Both the position numbers and the translations under genes were made by a program. From NCBI RefSeq assembly GCF_028463985.1, contig NZ_CP116766.1, positions 930,001 to 994,000 on the forward strand: 64,000 bases of DNA, read 5' to 3'. Shown one piece after another: positions 48,399 through 57,999 of this stretch (its first letter is position 1; each line of letters opens with the position of its first letter). The notes below the pieces were generated by a model. It was not told the origin of the DNA. It worked only from the letters and a program-made list of their open reading frames with translations, and made no database searches. This DNA is from Neisseria lisongii (lineage in GTDB: Bacteria > Pseudomonadota > Gammaproteobacteria > Burkholderiales > Neisseriaceae).

Positions 48399-48600
48399 GG
48401 TGCGAGCCAAAGCACGCACCTGTTCTGTGAGTTTTAGTCGAAGCCGTCTGAAAATCTGATTTCAGCTTCACAGAAACTCGCTTTACTCGTTTTGGCGAAA
48501 CCTGCGGTTTTAGCTTTGCAGAAACTCGCTACGCTCGTTTTCAGACGGCATTCATGGGGAATTTAGAGAACACGTGCATGCTTTGGCATGCACACTACAC
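48399..48600. repeat. family C and D repeats inside an inverted DUS pair
   Basis: The family C unit carrying the IS110 insertion is at 48399-48421. An uptake-sequence pair at 48443 and 48549 encloses two family D units (GCAGAAACTCGCTACGCTCG). A further family C unit, CACGTGCATGCTTTGGCATG, is at 48571. No gene. Confidence 0.65.
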
Positions 48601-48754
48601 ACAATTCCCCGTCCCGCTGGCGGGAAGGGTGGTTCACTTGGGTTGTCATATTTTTTGGTTAATTCACTATATATATCTTATTTGAAACAAAAATATGCCG
48701 TCTGAAAAGCAGGTTTTCAGACGGCATGAACGTAAAACTCAATAAACTGCACAC

Positions 48755-48875
48755 TATAGTGAATCAACCGAAAAAATATAACACCACAGCGAGCCACCCT
48801 TCCCCTAGCCCCTTCCCGCCAGCGGGACGGGGAACAAAGTGCAGGTGGACCAACTTAGCTTGCCGATTTATACAG
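48755..48875. repeat. dispersed repeat family A, truncated copy joined to family B
   Basis: Starts TATAGTGAATCAACCG, contains CCCTTCCCCTAGCCCCTTCC (an intact prophage target), and breaks off after GCCGATTTATACAG where family B begins. A perfect uptake-sequence hairpin lies at 48693-48726. Confidence 0.7.
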
Positions 48876-48877
48876 GC

Positions 48878-48958
48878 GTAGGTTGGGTCTCGACCCAACA
48901 CGATTGGAAATACCTTAAAACGTAAGGTTTTGTTGGGTTACGACCCAACCTACGCCCT
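48878..48958. repeat. dispersed repeat family B, intact copy
   Basis: An 81-bp element with perfect 14-bp inverted ends GGCGTAGGTTGGGT and ACCCAACCTACGCC, each next to TCGACCCAAC- or ACGACCCAAC-type sequence. The interior reads ATTGGAAATACCTTAAAACG. IS110 copy 2 sits in the other copy (39680-39764), exactly within the CCAACCTACG end. Confidence 0.8.
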
Positions 48959-49003
48959 ATTCTCTTTTTTAAGTAAATCCACACTATACAATTTTCAGAC
49001 GGC

Positions 49004-49924
49004 CTATAACCCCAGCTCTCTCAAGAATCGGATGTCGTCGGCCCAGCCGGATTTGACTTTGACCCACACTTTTAAAAACACTTTGCTGTCAAACAGTTTT
49101 TCCATGTCCAAGCGGGCTTCGGTGGAGATTTTTTTCAGGCGTTCGCCGCCTTTGCCGATGAGAATGGCTTTCTGGCTGTCTTTATCCACCAATACGGCGA
49201 TGTAGATGCGCAGCAGCCCGTTTTCGGTTTCTTCAAACTGTTCGACTTCGACATTCATGGCGTAGGGTAATTCTTCGCCGAGGTAGCGGAACAGTTTTTC
49301 GCGGACAATTTCCATGGCGAGAAAGCGGCTGGATTTGTCGGTAACCATGTCTTCGGGATACATCGGCACGCTTTCGGGCAGGTAGGGTTTGAGCAATTCG
49401 AGCAGATTGGCAATCCGCAGCCCGTGTTTGGCGCTGACGACTTCGTGTCCGGCAAAGGCAAATTCGCTGCTGACTTGTTCGACAAAGGCTTCCAAATCGT
49501 ATTTGTTTTTTGCTTTGTCGATTTTATTGACCACTAAAATCACCGGTGTATGTTTGGGAAACTGTTTCATCACAATGCGGTCGGCATCGGTAAAACGCAT
49601 GGCTTCAATCACGAAAACGGCGACATCCACGCCGCTCAGGGCTTCGGTAACGTTTTGGTTGAGGCGGTCGTTGAGGGCGTTGCGGTGGGCGGTTTGAAAG
49701 CCGGGGGTATCGACAAAGACAAACTGCGCTGTGTTGTCGGTATAGATGCCGGTTACACGATTTCGGGTGGTTTGTGCTTTTTTGCTGGTAATGCTGATTT
49801 TTTGCCCGATTAAGTGGTTCATCAGTGTGGATTTGCCGACATTCGGACGGCCGACAATGGCAACAAAGCCGCAGCGGTAATCCTGTTGCGGCTTTTCGTT
49901 ATTCAAAAAGGTTTCGATGTCCAT
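49004..49924 (-). CDS. era: GTPase Era
   Basis: Era binds the 3' end of 16S rRNA and helps 30S assembly. The 306 residues contain G1 GRPNVGKST near residue 26, G3 DTPGF near 74 and G4 NKIDKAKN near 134 of the GTPase domain. The KH domain follows, with VLVDKDSQKAILIGKGGERL near 240. AETRNRVTG-type switch residues (TTRNRVTGIY) are present. It follows rnc by 21 bases, the conserved rnc-era unit. An uptake sequence inverse lies at the stop. Confidence 0.97.
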   Translation of the reverse strand: MDIETFLNNEKPQQDYRCGFVAIVGRPNVGKSTLMNHLIGQKISITSKKAQTTRNRVTGIYTDNTAQFVFVDTPGFQTAHRNALNDRLNQNVTEALSGVDVAVFVIEAMRFTDADRIVMKQFPKHTPVILVVNKIDKAKNKYDLEAFVEQVSSEFAFAGHEVVSAKHGLRIANLLELLKPYLPESVPMYPEDMVTDKSSRFLAMEIVREKLFRYLGEELPYAMNVEVEQFEETENGLLRIYIAVLVDKDSQKAILIGKGGERLKKISTEARLDMEKLFDSKVFLKVWVKVKSGWADDIRFLRELGL

Positions 49925-49945
49925 AATATGATTTTAAACAATGTT

Positions 49946-50665
49946 TTATTTGCGGGATTTTTTTAAAGGGAATTTCTTTTCCAGCCATGCGAGCGCTTCG
50001 GCGGCGGTTTCTTGTTCGGCGGCTTTGCGGCTGCTTCCCTGTGCTTGGCAGACAAAGCCCAGTTCGCCCAAATCACAGGAAATAACAAACTGGATTTCGC
50101 CGTTGCAGCAGATTTGGTCTTCGATACGGTATTTCGGCAACGCCAAACGGCGTGCCTGCAGCGCTTCCTGCAGCGTGGTTTTGTTGTCTTTGCCCTGATT
50201 TTTGAAATCGACCTGCTTCACCCGTTCGGCAAACAGGCGGCGTACGACTTTTTCGGCTTCGAAAAAGTCGGCATCAAAACTGACGGCGGCAAACATGGCT
50301 TCCATAGCATCGGCGAGAATCGAAGGCCGTCTGAAACCGCCGCTTTTGAGTTCGCCCGAACCGAGATACAGCCCGTCGCCGACATTGATTTCCAAGGCGA
50401 TTTCCGCCAACACGCCTTCATTGACCAAATTGGCCCGCAGGCGGGAAAGCTCACCCTCGGTGAGTTTGGGGAACGTGTCATACAGCATTTTGGCAACGGT
50501 ATAATTCAATATTGCATCGCCGATAAATTCAAAACGCTCGTTGTGCGCAGCGCTGAAACTGCGGTGGGTCAAGGCTTGGCGCAGCAATTCGGGGCGGCGG
50601 AAGGTGTAATCCAAACGTTTCTGAATCGCAAGATGTGCCTGCTGTTTGATTAAATCGGACTTCAT
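49946..50665 (-). CDS. rnc: ribonuclease III
   Basis: RNase III cleaves double-stranded RNA in rRNA and mRNA processing. The start at 50665 gives 239 residues (MKSDLIKQQAHLAIQKRLDY), the normal length; an extension to 50737 is unsupported. The signature NERFEFIGDAILNYTVAK lies near residue 42, with the second acidic site in LADAMEAMFAAVSFD near 115. The C-terminal dsRNA-binding domain shows TTLQEALQARRLALPKY and GSSRKAAEQETAAEALAWLE. An uptake sequence near 50325 encodes part of SGGFRRPS. It is upstream of era. Confidence 0.96.
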   Translation of the reverse strand: MKSDLIKQQAHLAIQKRLDYTFRRPELLRQALTHRSFSAAHNERFEFIGDAILNYTVAKMLYDTFPKLTEGELSRLRANLVNEGVLAEIALEINVGDGLYLGSGELKSGGFRRPSILADAMEAMFAAVSFDADFFEAEKVVRRLFAERVKQVDFKNQGKDNKTTLQEALQARRLALPKYRIEDQICCNGEIQFVISCDLGELGFVCQAQGSSRKAAEQETAAEALAWLEKKFPLKKSRK

Positions 50666-50872
50666 AATCGGTTTCCTGAATAGAATAAATGCAGCCCGAA
50701 TGTGTTTCCATACTTTGCCGCAGCGGCGTTTTGCCAATACGGAAACACTTTAAGGCTGAAAAACGGCGATTATACCATTAATCTGCATTTATCAGGCAGC
50801 GGCGCAGGAATATCGGTGCGAAAAGCCGCCAAATCGTGTAAAATTGCCCCACTCTGTTTGACATTTGACATC

Positions 50873-51193
50873 ATGAATATTTTTGCACAGGCACTCTCCG
50901 CCGCCCTCGACCGCTGCATCGCCACCAAAACCGTCAGCGAACAAGGCCGTCCGGTCGGCTTTCTCTACCGTGAAGCGCCAGTTTTCGAACACGACAGCGG
51001 CTGGCGTTTTTTCAGCGGCGACGAAAGCGACGAATACACCGACAACCCCGATAATTTCACCGTCTGCAGCATCGCCGACATCACCGAACACAATCCCGAA
51101 ATCACCGCCCTGTTAAACGAAACCGAAGGCGCTTGGGAATGGACGGAAAACGGCACATTCCAAGCAGTCGCCGACTGGCAGCCGCAAGACTGA
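50873..51193 (+). CDS. DUF2185 (Imm33-like) protein
   Basis: The start at 50873 gives 106 residues (MNIFAQALSAALDRCIATKT). The segment GWRFFSGDESDEYTDNPDNF near residue 43 is the DUF2185 core, a family also proposed as immunity protein Imm33. No toxin gene is near, so an immunity role is not supported by context. A frame extension to 50702 runs into the rnc upstream region. It is divergent from rnc. A pair of uptake sequences at 51212-51245 separates it from ribH. Confidence 0.75.
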   Translation: MNIFAQALSAALDRCIATKTVSEQGRPVGFLYREAPVFEHDSGWRFFSGDESDEYTDNPDNFTVCSIADITEHNPEITALLNETEGAWEWTENGTFQAVADWQPQD

Positions 51194-51267
51194 CCCGCCC
51201 ATTCTGTTTTCAGACGGCCTCAATGATAAAAGGCCGTCTGAAAATCCACTATTTTAAGGAATGAAAA

Positions 51268-51750
51268 ATGAACCTGATTCAACCCAACCTCAACGGCAGC
51301 AAGCTGCGTATCGGCATCGTCCAAGCCCGTTTTACCAATGAAATCGGCAGCAAAATGCTCGAAGTCTGCTGCAATACGCTGCAAGAATTGGGCGTGGCAG
51401 ACGAAGACATCACCGTTGCCACCGTACCCGGCGCATTGGAAGTGCCGCTGATTCTGCAAAACATGGCTTCTTCCGAACAATACGATGCGCTGATTGCCAT
51501 CGGCGTAGTGATTCGGGGCGAAACCTACCATTTCGAGCTGGTTTCCAACGAATCCGGTGCCGGCGTAACCCGTGTCGGTTTGGACTACAATATCCCGATT
51601 GCCAATGCGATTCTGACCACCGAAAACGACGAACAGGCCATTGTCCGCATTGAAGAAAAAGCCTCCGATGCCGCCAAAGTCGCCGTAGAATGCGCCAATC
51701 TGGTCAACCGTCTGCTGGAAGAACAGTTTGACGACGAAGACGATGAATAA
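51268..51750 (+). CDS. ribH: 6,7-dimethyl-8-ribityllumazine synthase
   Basis: RibH condenses the pyrimidine intermediate with dihydroxybutanone phosphate in riboflavin biosynthesis and forms 60-subunit or decameric particles. In the 160 residues, [14 protein letters not shown] near residue 15, the substrate-binding [13 protein letters not shown] near 55, and [18 protein letters not shown] near 85 with the catalytic histidine are all present. The acidic tail [10 protein letters not shown] is longer than in many homologues. Next comes nusB, the common ribH-nusB order. Confidence 0.95.
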   Translation: MNLIQPNLNGSKLRIGIVQARFTNEIGSKMLEVCCNTLQELGVADEDITVATVPGALEVPLILQNMASSEQYDALIAIGVVIRGETYHFELVSNESGAGVTRVGLDYNIPIANAILTTENDEQAIVRIEEKASDAAKVAVECANLVNRLLEEQFDDEDDE

Positions 51751-51844
51751 CCATCGGCCGGAAAACTTTGACTATCCTATTTTCAGACGGCCTTAATCAT
51801 AAATAAAGATGCCGTCTGAAAACCGTTACACAGAAAGAAGCAAC

Positions 51845-52270
51845 ATGAAAACTCCCCGCCGCCGCGCCCGCGAACTGGCCGTACAGGCTTTGTACCAATC
51901 CGAATTAAACAGCACCGCTGCGCCAGAAGTGGCGAAAAACATTCAGGATTTGCCGGAATTTGAAAAAGCCGACACCGAACTCTTCAGCAAACTGTTTATC
52001 GGCACCCACAGCCGCAAAGCCGAATACATGGACTTAATCCGCCCGCTGATCGACCGTGACGAAAAAGACCTCAGCCCGATTGAACGTGCCGTCTTGCTGA
52101 TGGCCTGCCACGAGTTGAGTGCCATGCCGGAAACGCCGTATCCGGTGATTATCAACGAAGCCATCGAAGTAACCAAAACCTTCGGCGGCACCGACGGCCA
52201 TAAATTTGTCAATGGTATTCTCGACAAACTCGCCGCCCGACTGCGCCCGAACGACCCGAAACGCTCGTAA
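51845..52270 (+). CDS. nusB: transcription antitermination factor NusB
   Basis: NusB with NusE (S10) binds boxA RNA in rRNA antitermination complexes. The start at 51845 with AGAAAGAAG upstream gives 141 residues (MKTPRRRARELAVQALYQSE). A start at 51809 would translate an uptake sequence (MPSEN) and is rejected. The all-helical NusB features ARELAVQALYQ, PIERAVLLMACHEL and PVIINEAIEVTKTFGGTDGH with KFVNGILDKLA are clear. It follows ribH and ends at an uptake-sequence terminator. Confidence 0.95.
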   Translation: MKTPRRRARELAVQALYQSELNSTAAPEVAKNIQDLPEFEKADTELFSKLFIGTHSRKAEYMDLIRPLIDRDEKDLSPIERAVLLMACHELSAMPETPYPVIINEAIEVTKTFGGTDGHKFVNGILDKLAARLRPNDPKRS

Positions 52271-52290
52271 GGCATCAATCAAAAACAAGC

Positions 52291-52329
52291 AAGCCGTCTG
52301 AAAATTTGATTTTCAGACGGCTTGGTTTT
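52291..52329 (+). terminator. DUS-pair terminator after nusB
   Basis: AGCCGTCTGAAAAT and ATTTTCAGACGGCT with a short loop, followed by TGGTTTTTATT. Confidence 0.82.
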
Positions 52330-52421
52330 TATTAGTACATTTAAAATGTATGCCCAAGTTCAGCAACACAGGTGGGCAACAAATTGCCCGCCCTACTCCT
52401 GTATTTAATTAAAACCGATGT

Positions 52422-53003
52422 TTAACCCACCCGATAAAACGCCAAACTTCCGAGCAGGTTTTGGAAACGGTCAATCCGTTTGTTGCCCGCCATAACCGCC
52501 CGTTCCCGAATGCGGATTTTGTTTTTGGCGCACAGTAAATCAAAATCTTTCAGGGTACACCAATGGATATTCGGCGTGTTGTACCAATGATACGGCATCC
52601 GTTCGGATACCGGCATATGACCGCCCAAAGTAAGTTGCAGGCGGTTGCGCCAGTAGCCGAAATTCGGAAAGCTGACAATCGCCTGATCCGCCACCCGCAT
52701 CAGCCCGCGCAAAATCATTTCGGTGTTCTGCATCGACTGAATAGTCTGGCTCAACACAATCACGTCAAACGAATGGTCGCAAAACTCTTCCAAACCCCGT
52801 TCCAAATCGGCCTGAATGACGTTCACGCCCCGAGCCATAGCAGCGATGACGCTGTCGGTGTTGATTTCGATGCCGTAGCCGCTGCATTTTTTATGCGTTA
52901 CCAGTGCCGATAGCAGCTCGCCGTCGCCGCAGCCCAAATCCAAAACTCTGCTGCCTTCGGGAATCCAGTCGTAAATCAGTTGTAAATCGTCGCGCAAATT
53001 CAT
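52422..53003 (-). CDS. metW: methionine biosynthesis protein MetW
   Basis: MetW is a SAM-methyltransferase-fold protein that partners MetX in many proteobacteria. In the 193 residues the glycine-rich motif [15 protein letters not shown] lies near residue 20, followed by [20 protein letters not shown] and [15 protein letters not shown]. Its ATG overlaps the metX stop by 4 nt, and this coupling, conserved across species, is the main basis for the functional call. Confidence 0.93.
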   Translation of the reverse strand: MNLRDDLQLIYDWIPEGSRVLDLGCGDGELLSALVTHKKCSGYGIEINTDSVIAAMARGVNVIQADLERGLEEFCDHSFDVIVLSQTIQSMQNTEMILRGLMRVADQAIVSFPNFGYWRNRLQLTLGGHMPVSERMPYHWYNTPNIHWCTLKDFDLLCAKNKIRIRERAVMAGNKRIDRFQNLLGSLAFYRVG

Positions 53004-54139
53004 GATCGGATATCCTTGTACACATTGTTCATATAGGCCGCCACGGCACGGATATACGGCTCGTCTTCCATCAAAAATGCGTCGTGGCCGTGATTGGATT
53101 TGACTTCGATATACTGCACGGCTTTGCCGGTGGCAATCAGGGCATTGACCAATTCTTTGGAACGTTCCGGCGAAAAACGCCAGTCGGTGCTGAAGCTGGC
53201 AACAAAAAATTTCGCCTGTACATGCTGCACGGCTTTGCTCAGGCTGTTGCCGGCATCCGCTGCCGGATCGAAATAGTCTAAGGCTTTGGTCATCAGCAGA
53301 TAGGTGTTGGCATCGAAGCGTCCGGCGAATTTGTCGCCCTGATAGCGCAGATAGGATTCTACTTCAAATTCAACGCCATATCCGTATTGATAGCCGTCTG
53401 AATGCAGTTTTCTGCCGAATTTTTTACCCAAACCGTCTTCCGCCAAATAGGTAATATGCCCCATCATACGGGCAATTTTCAAACCCCGTCCCGGCAAGGT
53501 ATTGCGGCGGGCGTAATGCCCTTCGTTGAAATCAGGATCGGTGAGAATCGCCTGCCGTGCCACATCGTTGAACGCAATATTCTGGGTGGAAAGTTTCGGT
53601 GCGGAGGCAATCACCAAGGCATGACGCACACGGTCGGGAAAATCAATCGTCCACTGCAAAGCCTGCATTCCGCCAAGGCTGCCGCCGACCACTGCCGCCC
53701 ATTGGCGGATACCGAAATGGTCTGCCAGCATGGCCTGCGATTTTACCCAGTCTTTGACCGTAACTACCGGAAAATCGGCACCGTAATCCTGTCCGGTTTG
53801 CGGATTAAGCGAAGTCGGTCCGGTGCTGCCGTGGCAACCGCCCAAATTGTTCAACCCGACCACAAAAAAGCGGTCGGTATCAATCGGCTTGCCCGGCCCG
53901 ACCATATTGTCCCACCAACCGGGATATTTATCCTCGGCCGAATGCCGTCCCGCCACATGGTGGTTGCCCGAGAGGGCATGACAGATTAACACGGCATTGC
54001 TTTTCTGTTCGTTCAACTGCCCGTAGGTTTCGACCATTAAGTCAAAGCGGGACAAAACCCGGCCGTTGCTCAATGTCAGCGGCGTATCGAATGCGATTTT
54101 CTCCGGTCTTACAATGCCGACCGAACCTGCGTTTTTCAT
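53000..54139 (-). CDS. metX: homoserine O-acyltransferase
   Basis: MetX acylates homoserine to start methionine synthesis; an alpha/beta hydrolase. The ATG at 54139 with GGGAAGAG upstream gives 379 residues ([20 protein letters not shown]), the usual length; a GTG four codons earlier is less likely. The nucleophile is in [10 protein letters not shown] near residue 150. Other conserved parts are [17 protein letters not shown] near 105, [12 protein letters not shown] near 310 and the histidine in SNHGHDAFL near 345. Acetyl or succinyl specificity is not settled by this reading. It is upstream of metW. Confidence 0.95.
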   Translation of the reverse strand: MKNAGSVGIVRPEKIAFDTPLTLSNGRVLSRFDLMVETYGQLNEQKSNAVLICHALSGNHHVAGRHSAEDKYPGWWDNMVGPGKPIDTDRFFVVGLNNLGGCHGSTGPTSLNPQTGQDYGADFPVVTVKDWVKSQAMLADHFGIRQWAAVVGGSLGGMQALQWTIDFPDRVRHALVIASAPKLSTQNIAFNDVARQAILTDPDFNEGHYARRNTLPGRGLKIARMMGHITYLAEDGLGKKFGRKLHSDGYQYGYGVEFEVESYLRYQGDKFAGRFDANTYLLMTKALDYFDPAADAGNSLSKAVQHVQAKFFVASFSTDWRFSPERSKELVNALIATGKAVQYIEVKSNHGHDAFLMEDEPYIRAVAAYMNNVYKDIRS

Positions 54140-54267
54140 AACTCTTCCCACCCATACGGCAAAACGGTATTATATAGCGAAACAAAACGGGAAATCTATG
54201 GCATGGCTGAAATGTCGCTTTTCCCCTGTATTTTCCGCACAATCTTTCCCACCAATCAGGAAATAAA

Positions 54268-54621
54268 ATGAAGAAACTCTGTCTGCTTCTTGCCGCTTGT
54301 TTTGCCGTTGCCGCCTGCGACAAAATCAAAGATCAGGCGGTCGGCACATTAGCAGCCAATATGGATAACCACACCATACGCAACGAGTTTGTAACAAGCT
54401 GCGCTCAGGAAGGTCTGAATATTCTGCCCGCCGCCGGTCAGGAAAATGCCGAATCTTTGTGCGGCTGCCTGTATGACGAAACCAAAAAAATGTATGCAGA
54501 TGAAACGGAGTTTTTCAAAGCCATTCTTGACTTGGGCTTGAACACCGATAAAGATGACCACCCCTATTATCAGAAAATCGCACAAGTTTCTGCGCAATGT
54601 GTGAAACGGGTCGTGCAATAA
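54268..54621 (+). CDS. small lipoprotein, unknown function
   Basis: A 117-residue precursor with signal MKKLCLLLAACFAVAACDK, where C17 is the lipobox cysteine (AVAAC). Asp at the next position is the inner-membrane retention residue of enteric lipoproteins, of uncertain meaning in Neisseria. The mature protein is mainly helical with four further cysteines (FVTSCAQEG, SLCGCLYDE, SAQCVKR) that could form two disulfides. I do not recognise the family. It is divergent from metX and followed by a small membrane protein gene. Confidence 0.75.
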   Translation: MKKLCLLLAACFAVAACDKIKDQAVGTLAANMDNHTIRNEFVTSCAQEGLNILPAAGQENAESLCGCLYDETKKMYADETEFFKAILDLGLNTDKDDHPYYQKIAQVSAQCVKRVVQ

Positions 54622-54664
54622 GCCTTTTCAGACGGCATACCGCCAACCAAACGGAAATTAAACC

Positions 54665-54865
54665 ATGATCGGCCGACTATTACGCATTTTTTTCCTGTTT
54701 GCACTCGCTGCATTTCTGGTCAGCCGCCTCTTCAGCCGCCGCCAGAAACGTGCATTACGGGAAGTTGCCCAAATCAGCGCTTGGGTCTTGCTCGGCGCTT
54801 CGCTGGCCACTTTGGTGTGGTATCTGGTGATGCTGTATTTCAAACATATCCCTGATGCTTATTGA
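54665..54865 (+). CDS. small membrane protein, unknown function
   Basis: A 66-residue protein with two hydrophobic segments (LLRIFFLFALAAFLVSRLF at residues 4-22 and ISAWVLLGASLATLVWYLVM at about 38-57) joined by a strongly basic loop SRRQKRALRE. It lies 43 bases after the lipoprotein stop, with an uptake sequence between, and has a terminator behind it. The two genes may form an operon. No named family recognised. Confidence 0.6.
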   Translation: MIGRLLRIFFLFALAAFLVSRLFSRRQKRALREVAQISAWVLLGASLATLVWYLVMLYFKHIPDAY

Positions 54866-54897
54866 GTTTTAATGTTCAAATCCTAACAAGATAAAAC

Positions 54898-54941
54898 GAT
54901 GCCGTCTGAAAACCGGATTTTCAGACGGCATCGTTTTATTC
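54898..54941. terminator. DUS-pair bidirectional terminator
   Basis: GATGCCGTCTGAAAA and TTTTCAGACGGCATC around a short loop, flanked by AAAAC and GTTTTATT. It serves the small membrane gene and, from the other side, ilvA. Confidence 0.8.
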
Positions 54942-54971
54942 TTACAGCCTCTCTTTACGGCATGGCCTGTA

Positions 54972-56498
54972 TCACGCCAAAAACAGTTGGTATGCTTTAT
55001 TGTCGGTTTCTTCCTGATAGATATAGCCCAAGCTGTCCAAAAACTCGGCGAAGGCGGCGTTGTCTTTCGGCGGCACGTCCACGCCGACCAGAATCCGGCC
55101 GTAATCGGCACCATGGTTGCGGTAGTGGAACAGTGTGATATTCCAGTCGCTCTGCATATGGTTCAAAAAGCGTGCCAATGCGCCGGGACGTTCGGGAAAC
55201 TCGAAGCTGATTAGGCGTTCGTTGCCGACTTTGTCGGTACGGCCGCCGACCATGTAGCGGATATGGATTTTGGAAATTTCATCATGCGTCAAATCCACAT
55301 TCGGCAATCCGGCTTCGGTCAGTTGGCCGCTAATCACCGCCAAATCCTGCGAACCGGCCGTCTGCATACCGACAAAGATATGCGCCTGACTGTCGTCGCC
55401 GTAGCGGTAGTTGAACTCGGTGATGTTGCGGTTGCCGATTAAGTTGATGAATTTGCGGAAGCTGCCGGGGCGTTCGGGAATGGTAACGGCGAAAATGCCT
55501 TCGTTGCCCTCACCCAATTCGCTGCGTTCGGAAACGTGGCGCAGACGGTGGAAATTCATATTGGCACCGCTGGTTACGGCAATCAGGGTTTGGTTTTCGG
55601 CTTTTTGTCCGGCAATATAGGTCTTCAAACCTGCCAGCGCCAATGCGCCTGCCGGTTCGGTAATGCTGCGGGTGTCGTCAAAAATATCTTTGATGGCACC
55701 GCAAATGGCATCGGTATCGACCGTGATGATGCCGTCGAGCAAATCACGGCACAGGCGGAAGGTTTCTTCGCCGACCACTTTGACCGCTGTGCCGTCTGAA
55801 AACAGGCCGACATCTTTCAGATGGACGATTTTTCCCTGTTCCACCGACTGCTTCATGCAGCATGAATCGTGGGTTTGCACGCCGAATACTTTGATTTCGG
55901 GGCGGACTTGTTTGATAAACGCCGCCACGCCCGCCGCCAAACCACCGCCGCCGATGGGTAGGAACACGGCATCAATCGGGTTGGCATGTTGGCTGACAAT
56001 TTCCATGCCCACCGTTCCCTGTCCGGCAATCACATCAGGATCGTCAAACGGGGCGATATAGGTCAGCCCTTCGGCCGAGGCCAATTCCATTGCATAATCA
56101 TAGGCATCATTGTAGGAAATGCCTTTGAGTACCACTTCACCGCCCCGGTTTTTTACCGCATCGACTTTAATCTGCGGCGTGGTTTCCGGCATCACAATCA
56201 CGGCACGGCAACCCAAACGCTGCGCAGACAGCGCCACGCCCTGCGCATGGTTGCCGGCGCTGGCGGCAATCACGCCTTTATCGAGCAAATGTTTCGGCAA
56301 TTTTGCCATTTTGTTGTATGCACCGCGGATTTTAAAGGAAAACACGGGCTGCAAGTCTTCACGTTTGAGCAGAATATTGTTTTTCAGACGGCCTGACAGG
56401 CTGCGAGCCTGTTCCAACGGGGTTTCCACGGCCACATCGTACACAGAGGCGGTTAAAATGCGGATTAAGTAATCGGAATAAGAAAGCGGTGCGCTCAT
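54972..56498 (-). CDS. ilvA: threonine ammonia-lyase, biosynthetic
   Basis: IlvA deaminates threonine to 2-oxobutanoate in isoleucine synthesis and is feedback-inhibited by isoleucine. The start at 56498 gives 508 residues (MSAPLSYSDYLIRILTASVY); an ATG five codons earlier (56513) is possible. The PLP lysine is in FSFKIRGAYNKM near residue 55, the phosphate-binding loop in PIGGGGLAAGVAAF near 185, and SAGNHAQGVALSA near 80. The C-terminal 180 residues hold two ACT-like regulatory domains (FAVTIPERPGSFRKF and ISFEFPERPGALARFL), so this is the long allosteric form. Confidence 0.95.
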   Translation of the reverse strand: MSAPLSYSDYLIRILTASVYDVAVETPLEQARSLSGRLKNNILLKREDLQPVFSFKIRGAYNKMAKLPKHLLDKGVIAASAGNHAQGVALSAQRLGCRAVIVMPETTPQIKVDAVKNRGGEVVLKGISYNDAYDYAMELASAEGLTYIAPFDDPDVIAGQGTVGMEIVSQHANPIDAVFLPIGGGGLAAGVAAFIKQVRPEIKVFGVQTHDSCCMKQSVEQGKIVHLKDVGLFSDGTAVKVVGEETFRLCRDLLDGIITVDTDAICGAIKDIFDDTRSITEPAGALALAGLKTYIAGQKAENQTLIAVTSGANMNFHRLRHVSERSELGEGNEGIFAVTIPERPGSFRKFINLIGNRNITEFNYRYGDDSQAHIFVGMQTAGSQDLAVISGQLTEAGLPNVDLTHDEISKIHIRYMVGGRTDKVGNERLISFEFPERPGALARFLNHMQSDWNITLFHYRNHGADYGRILVGVDVPPKDNAAFAEFLDSLGYIYQEETDNKAYQLFLA

Positions 56499-56713
56499 GG
56501 TGCGAAAATCCATTCTTGTTTTATTTCAATGATTTTGACGGTAAGACAGGCAAACGCCTGCAGCAGAAGCTCATGAAAAAAGCCGAAAGGTAAAACCATA
56601 CCCCCGAGGCCGTCTGAAATCAAGAAAAATATTAGCAGACAGCGTTTGTTGGTATAATACCTCACTTTGGTTTCTAATCTTTTCCGCCCCCAAAAAGCGG
56701 AACATTCCCCCGC

Positions 56714-57928
56714 ATGATGAAAAAAATCCTACTCAGCCTGCTGATTTCCGGCTTATTGATGCCCGCCGTTTCCGCCGCCCCGACCGCTTCGCCGAACAGC
56801 GCAGCAGAAGTTAGCGTAGAAGCGCCGCCCGCCATAACCGATCCCGCCGCACCGCCGCAAATCAGCGCCGCTGCATATTTGGTGAAAGACTTGCAAAGCG
56901 GCACCGTATTAGCGCAATCCGATGCCGACAAACCCGTCAATCCGGCTTCGCTGGTCAAAATGATGACCGCCTATTTGGTGTTTCAGTCATTGGAAAACGG
57001 CGCACTCAAAACCGATCAGAAGCTCACCGTTTCCACCCAAGGCCATGCCGCCGCCGGCTCCCGTATGTTTCTGTCGCCGCAAACGCCCGCCTCAGTCGAT
57101 GACCTGCTCAAAGGCATGATTGTCCAATCCGCCAACGATGCCGCCCTGACGCTTGCCGAAGCCGTCGGCCAAGGTTCGGTAGAAACTTTTGTCGCCCAAA
57201 TGAACCAAACCGCCCAACGGCTCGGCATGGTGCATACCCGTTTTGCCAATCCAACCGGCATCGGCAACGACAATCAAAGCAGCGCCGCCGATTTATCGCT
57301 GCTCGCCGCCGCCCTGATTCGGGATTTTCCGCAACACTATCCACTGTTTTCCATTAAATCGTTTAAATACAACCATATCGAACAGCCCAACCGCAACCTG
57401 CTGCTGTTTCGAGACCCCAATGTGGACGGCCTGAAAACCGGTTACAGCGAAAGCAGCGGCTACCATCTCGCCGCTTCCAGCAAACGCAACGGGCGGCGGA
57501 TTGTATCCGTATTAATCGGCGCAGAATCCACCGAAGAACGTGCCGCCGAAAGCGGCAAACTGCTCAACTGGGCATTACAGGCATTCGACACCGCCAAACT
57601 CTACCCCGCCGGACAAAGCCTGTCGCAAATCAAAGTCTATAAAGGCAGCAGCAACACCGTCAATATCGGCTTTTTAAACGATGCCTACATCACCGTCCCC
57701 CACGACAGCACCGGCGGCAGCATCAAACCGATTTTGGAAACCGAACAGCCTGTTTTGGCACCGATTGAAAAAGGCAGCGTGCTGGGCAAAATCAAAATTG
57801 TCCAAAACGGCAAAACCGTCGCCGAACAAAACGTCGTCGCCCTCGAAAGCGTCCCCGAAGCCGGCTGGTTCGGCCGCATTTGGGACAGCATTGTGTTATG
57901 GTTTCAATCACTGTTCGGCAACAGCTGA
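56714..57928 (+). CDS. D-alanyl-D-alanine carboxypeptidase (PBP5/6 type)
   Basis: This periplasmic penicillin-binding protein trims the terminal D-alanine of peptidoglycan stem peptides. The 404 residues begin with a signal peptide (MMKKILLSLLISGLLMPAVS, then AAP). The S11 active site is intact: SLVKMMTAY (SxxK) near residue 79, SANDAAL (SxN) near 140 and LKTGYSESSGYH (KTG) near 240. A C-terminal beta domain follows, ending WDSIVLWFQSLFGNS, an amphipathic helix of the type that anchors PBP5 and PBP6 to the inner membrane. It is convergent with proS across a shared terminator. Confidence 0.93.
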   Translation: MMKKILLSLLISGLLMPAVSAAPTASPNSAAEVSVEAPPAITDPAAPPQISAAAYLVKDLQSGTVLAQSDADKPVNPASLVKMMTAYLVFQSLENGALKTDQKLTVSTQGHAAAGSRMFLSPQTPASVDDLLKGMIVQSANDAALTLAEAVGQGSVETFVAQMNQTAQRLGMVHTRFANPTGIGNDNQSSAADLSLLAAALIRDFPQHYPLFSIKSFKYNHIEQPNRNLLLFRDPNVDGLKTGYSESSGYHLAASSKRNGRRIVSVLIGAESTEERAAESGKLLNWALQAFDTAKLYPAGQSLSQIKVYKGSSNTVNIGFLNDAYITVPHDSTGGSIKPILETEQPVLAPIEKGSVLGKIKIVQNGKTVAEQNVVALESVPEAGWFGRIWDSIVLWFQSLFGNS

Positions 57929-57945
57929 TTGCTCCGACAAAACAA

Positions 57946-57986
57946 AGGCCGTCTGAAAACGGAGATTCCGCTTTTCAGACGGCCTT
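57946..57986. terminator. DUS-pair bidirectional terminator
   Basis: AAAGGCCGTCTGAAAACGG region pairs with CCGCTTTTCAGACGGCCTTT around GAGATT, followed by TTTGC. It ends the carboxypeptidase gene and proS. Confidence 0.85.
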
Positions 57987-57999
57987 TTTGCTGCTTAAA

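Noticed and set aside
48096..48437. 113-codon forward frame over IS110 copy 3 left end
   Set aside because: It is antisense to the recombinase and bridge RNA and lacks any family signature.
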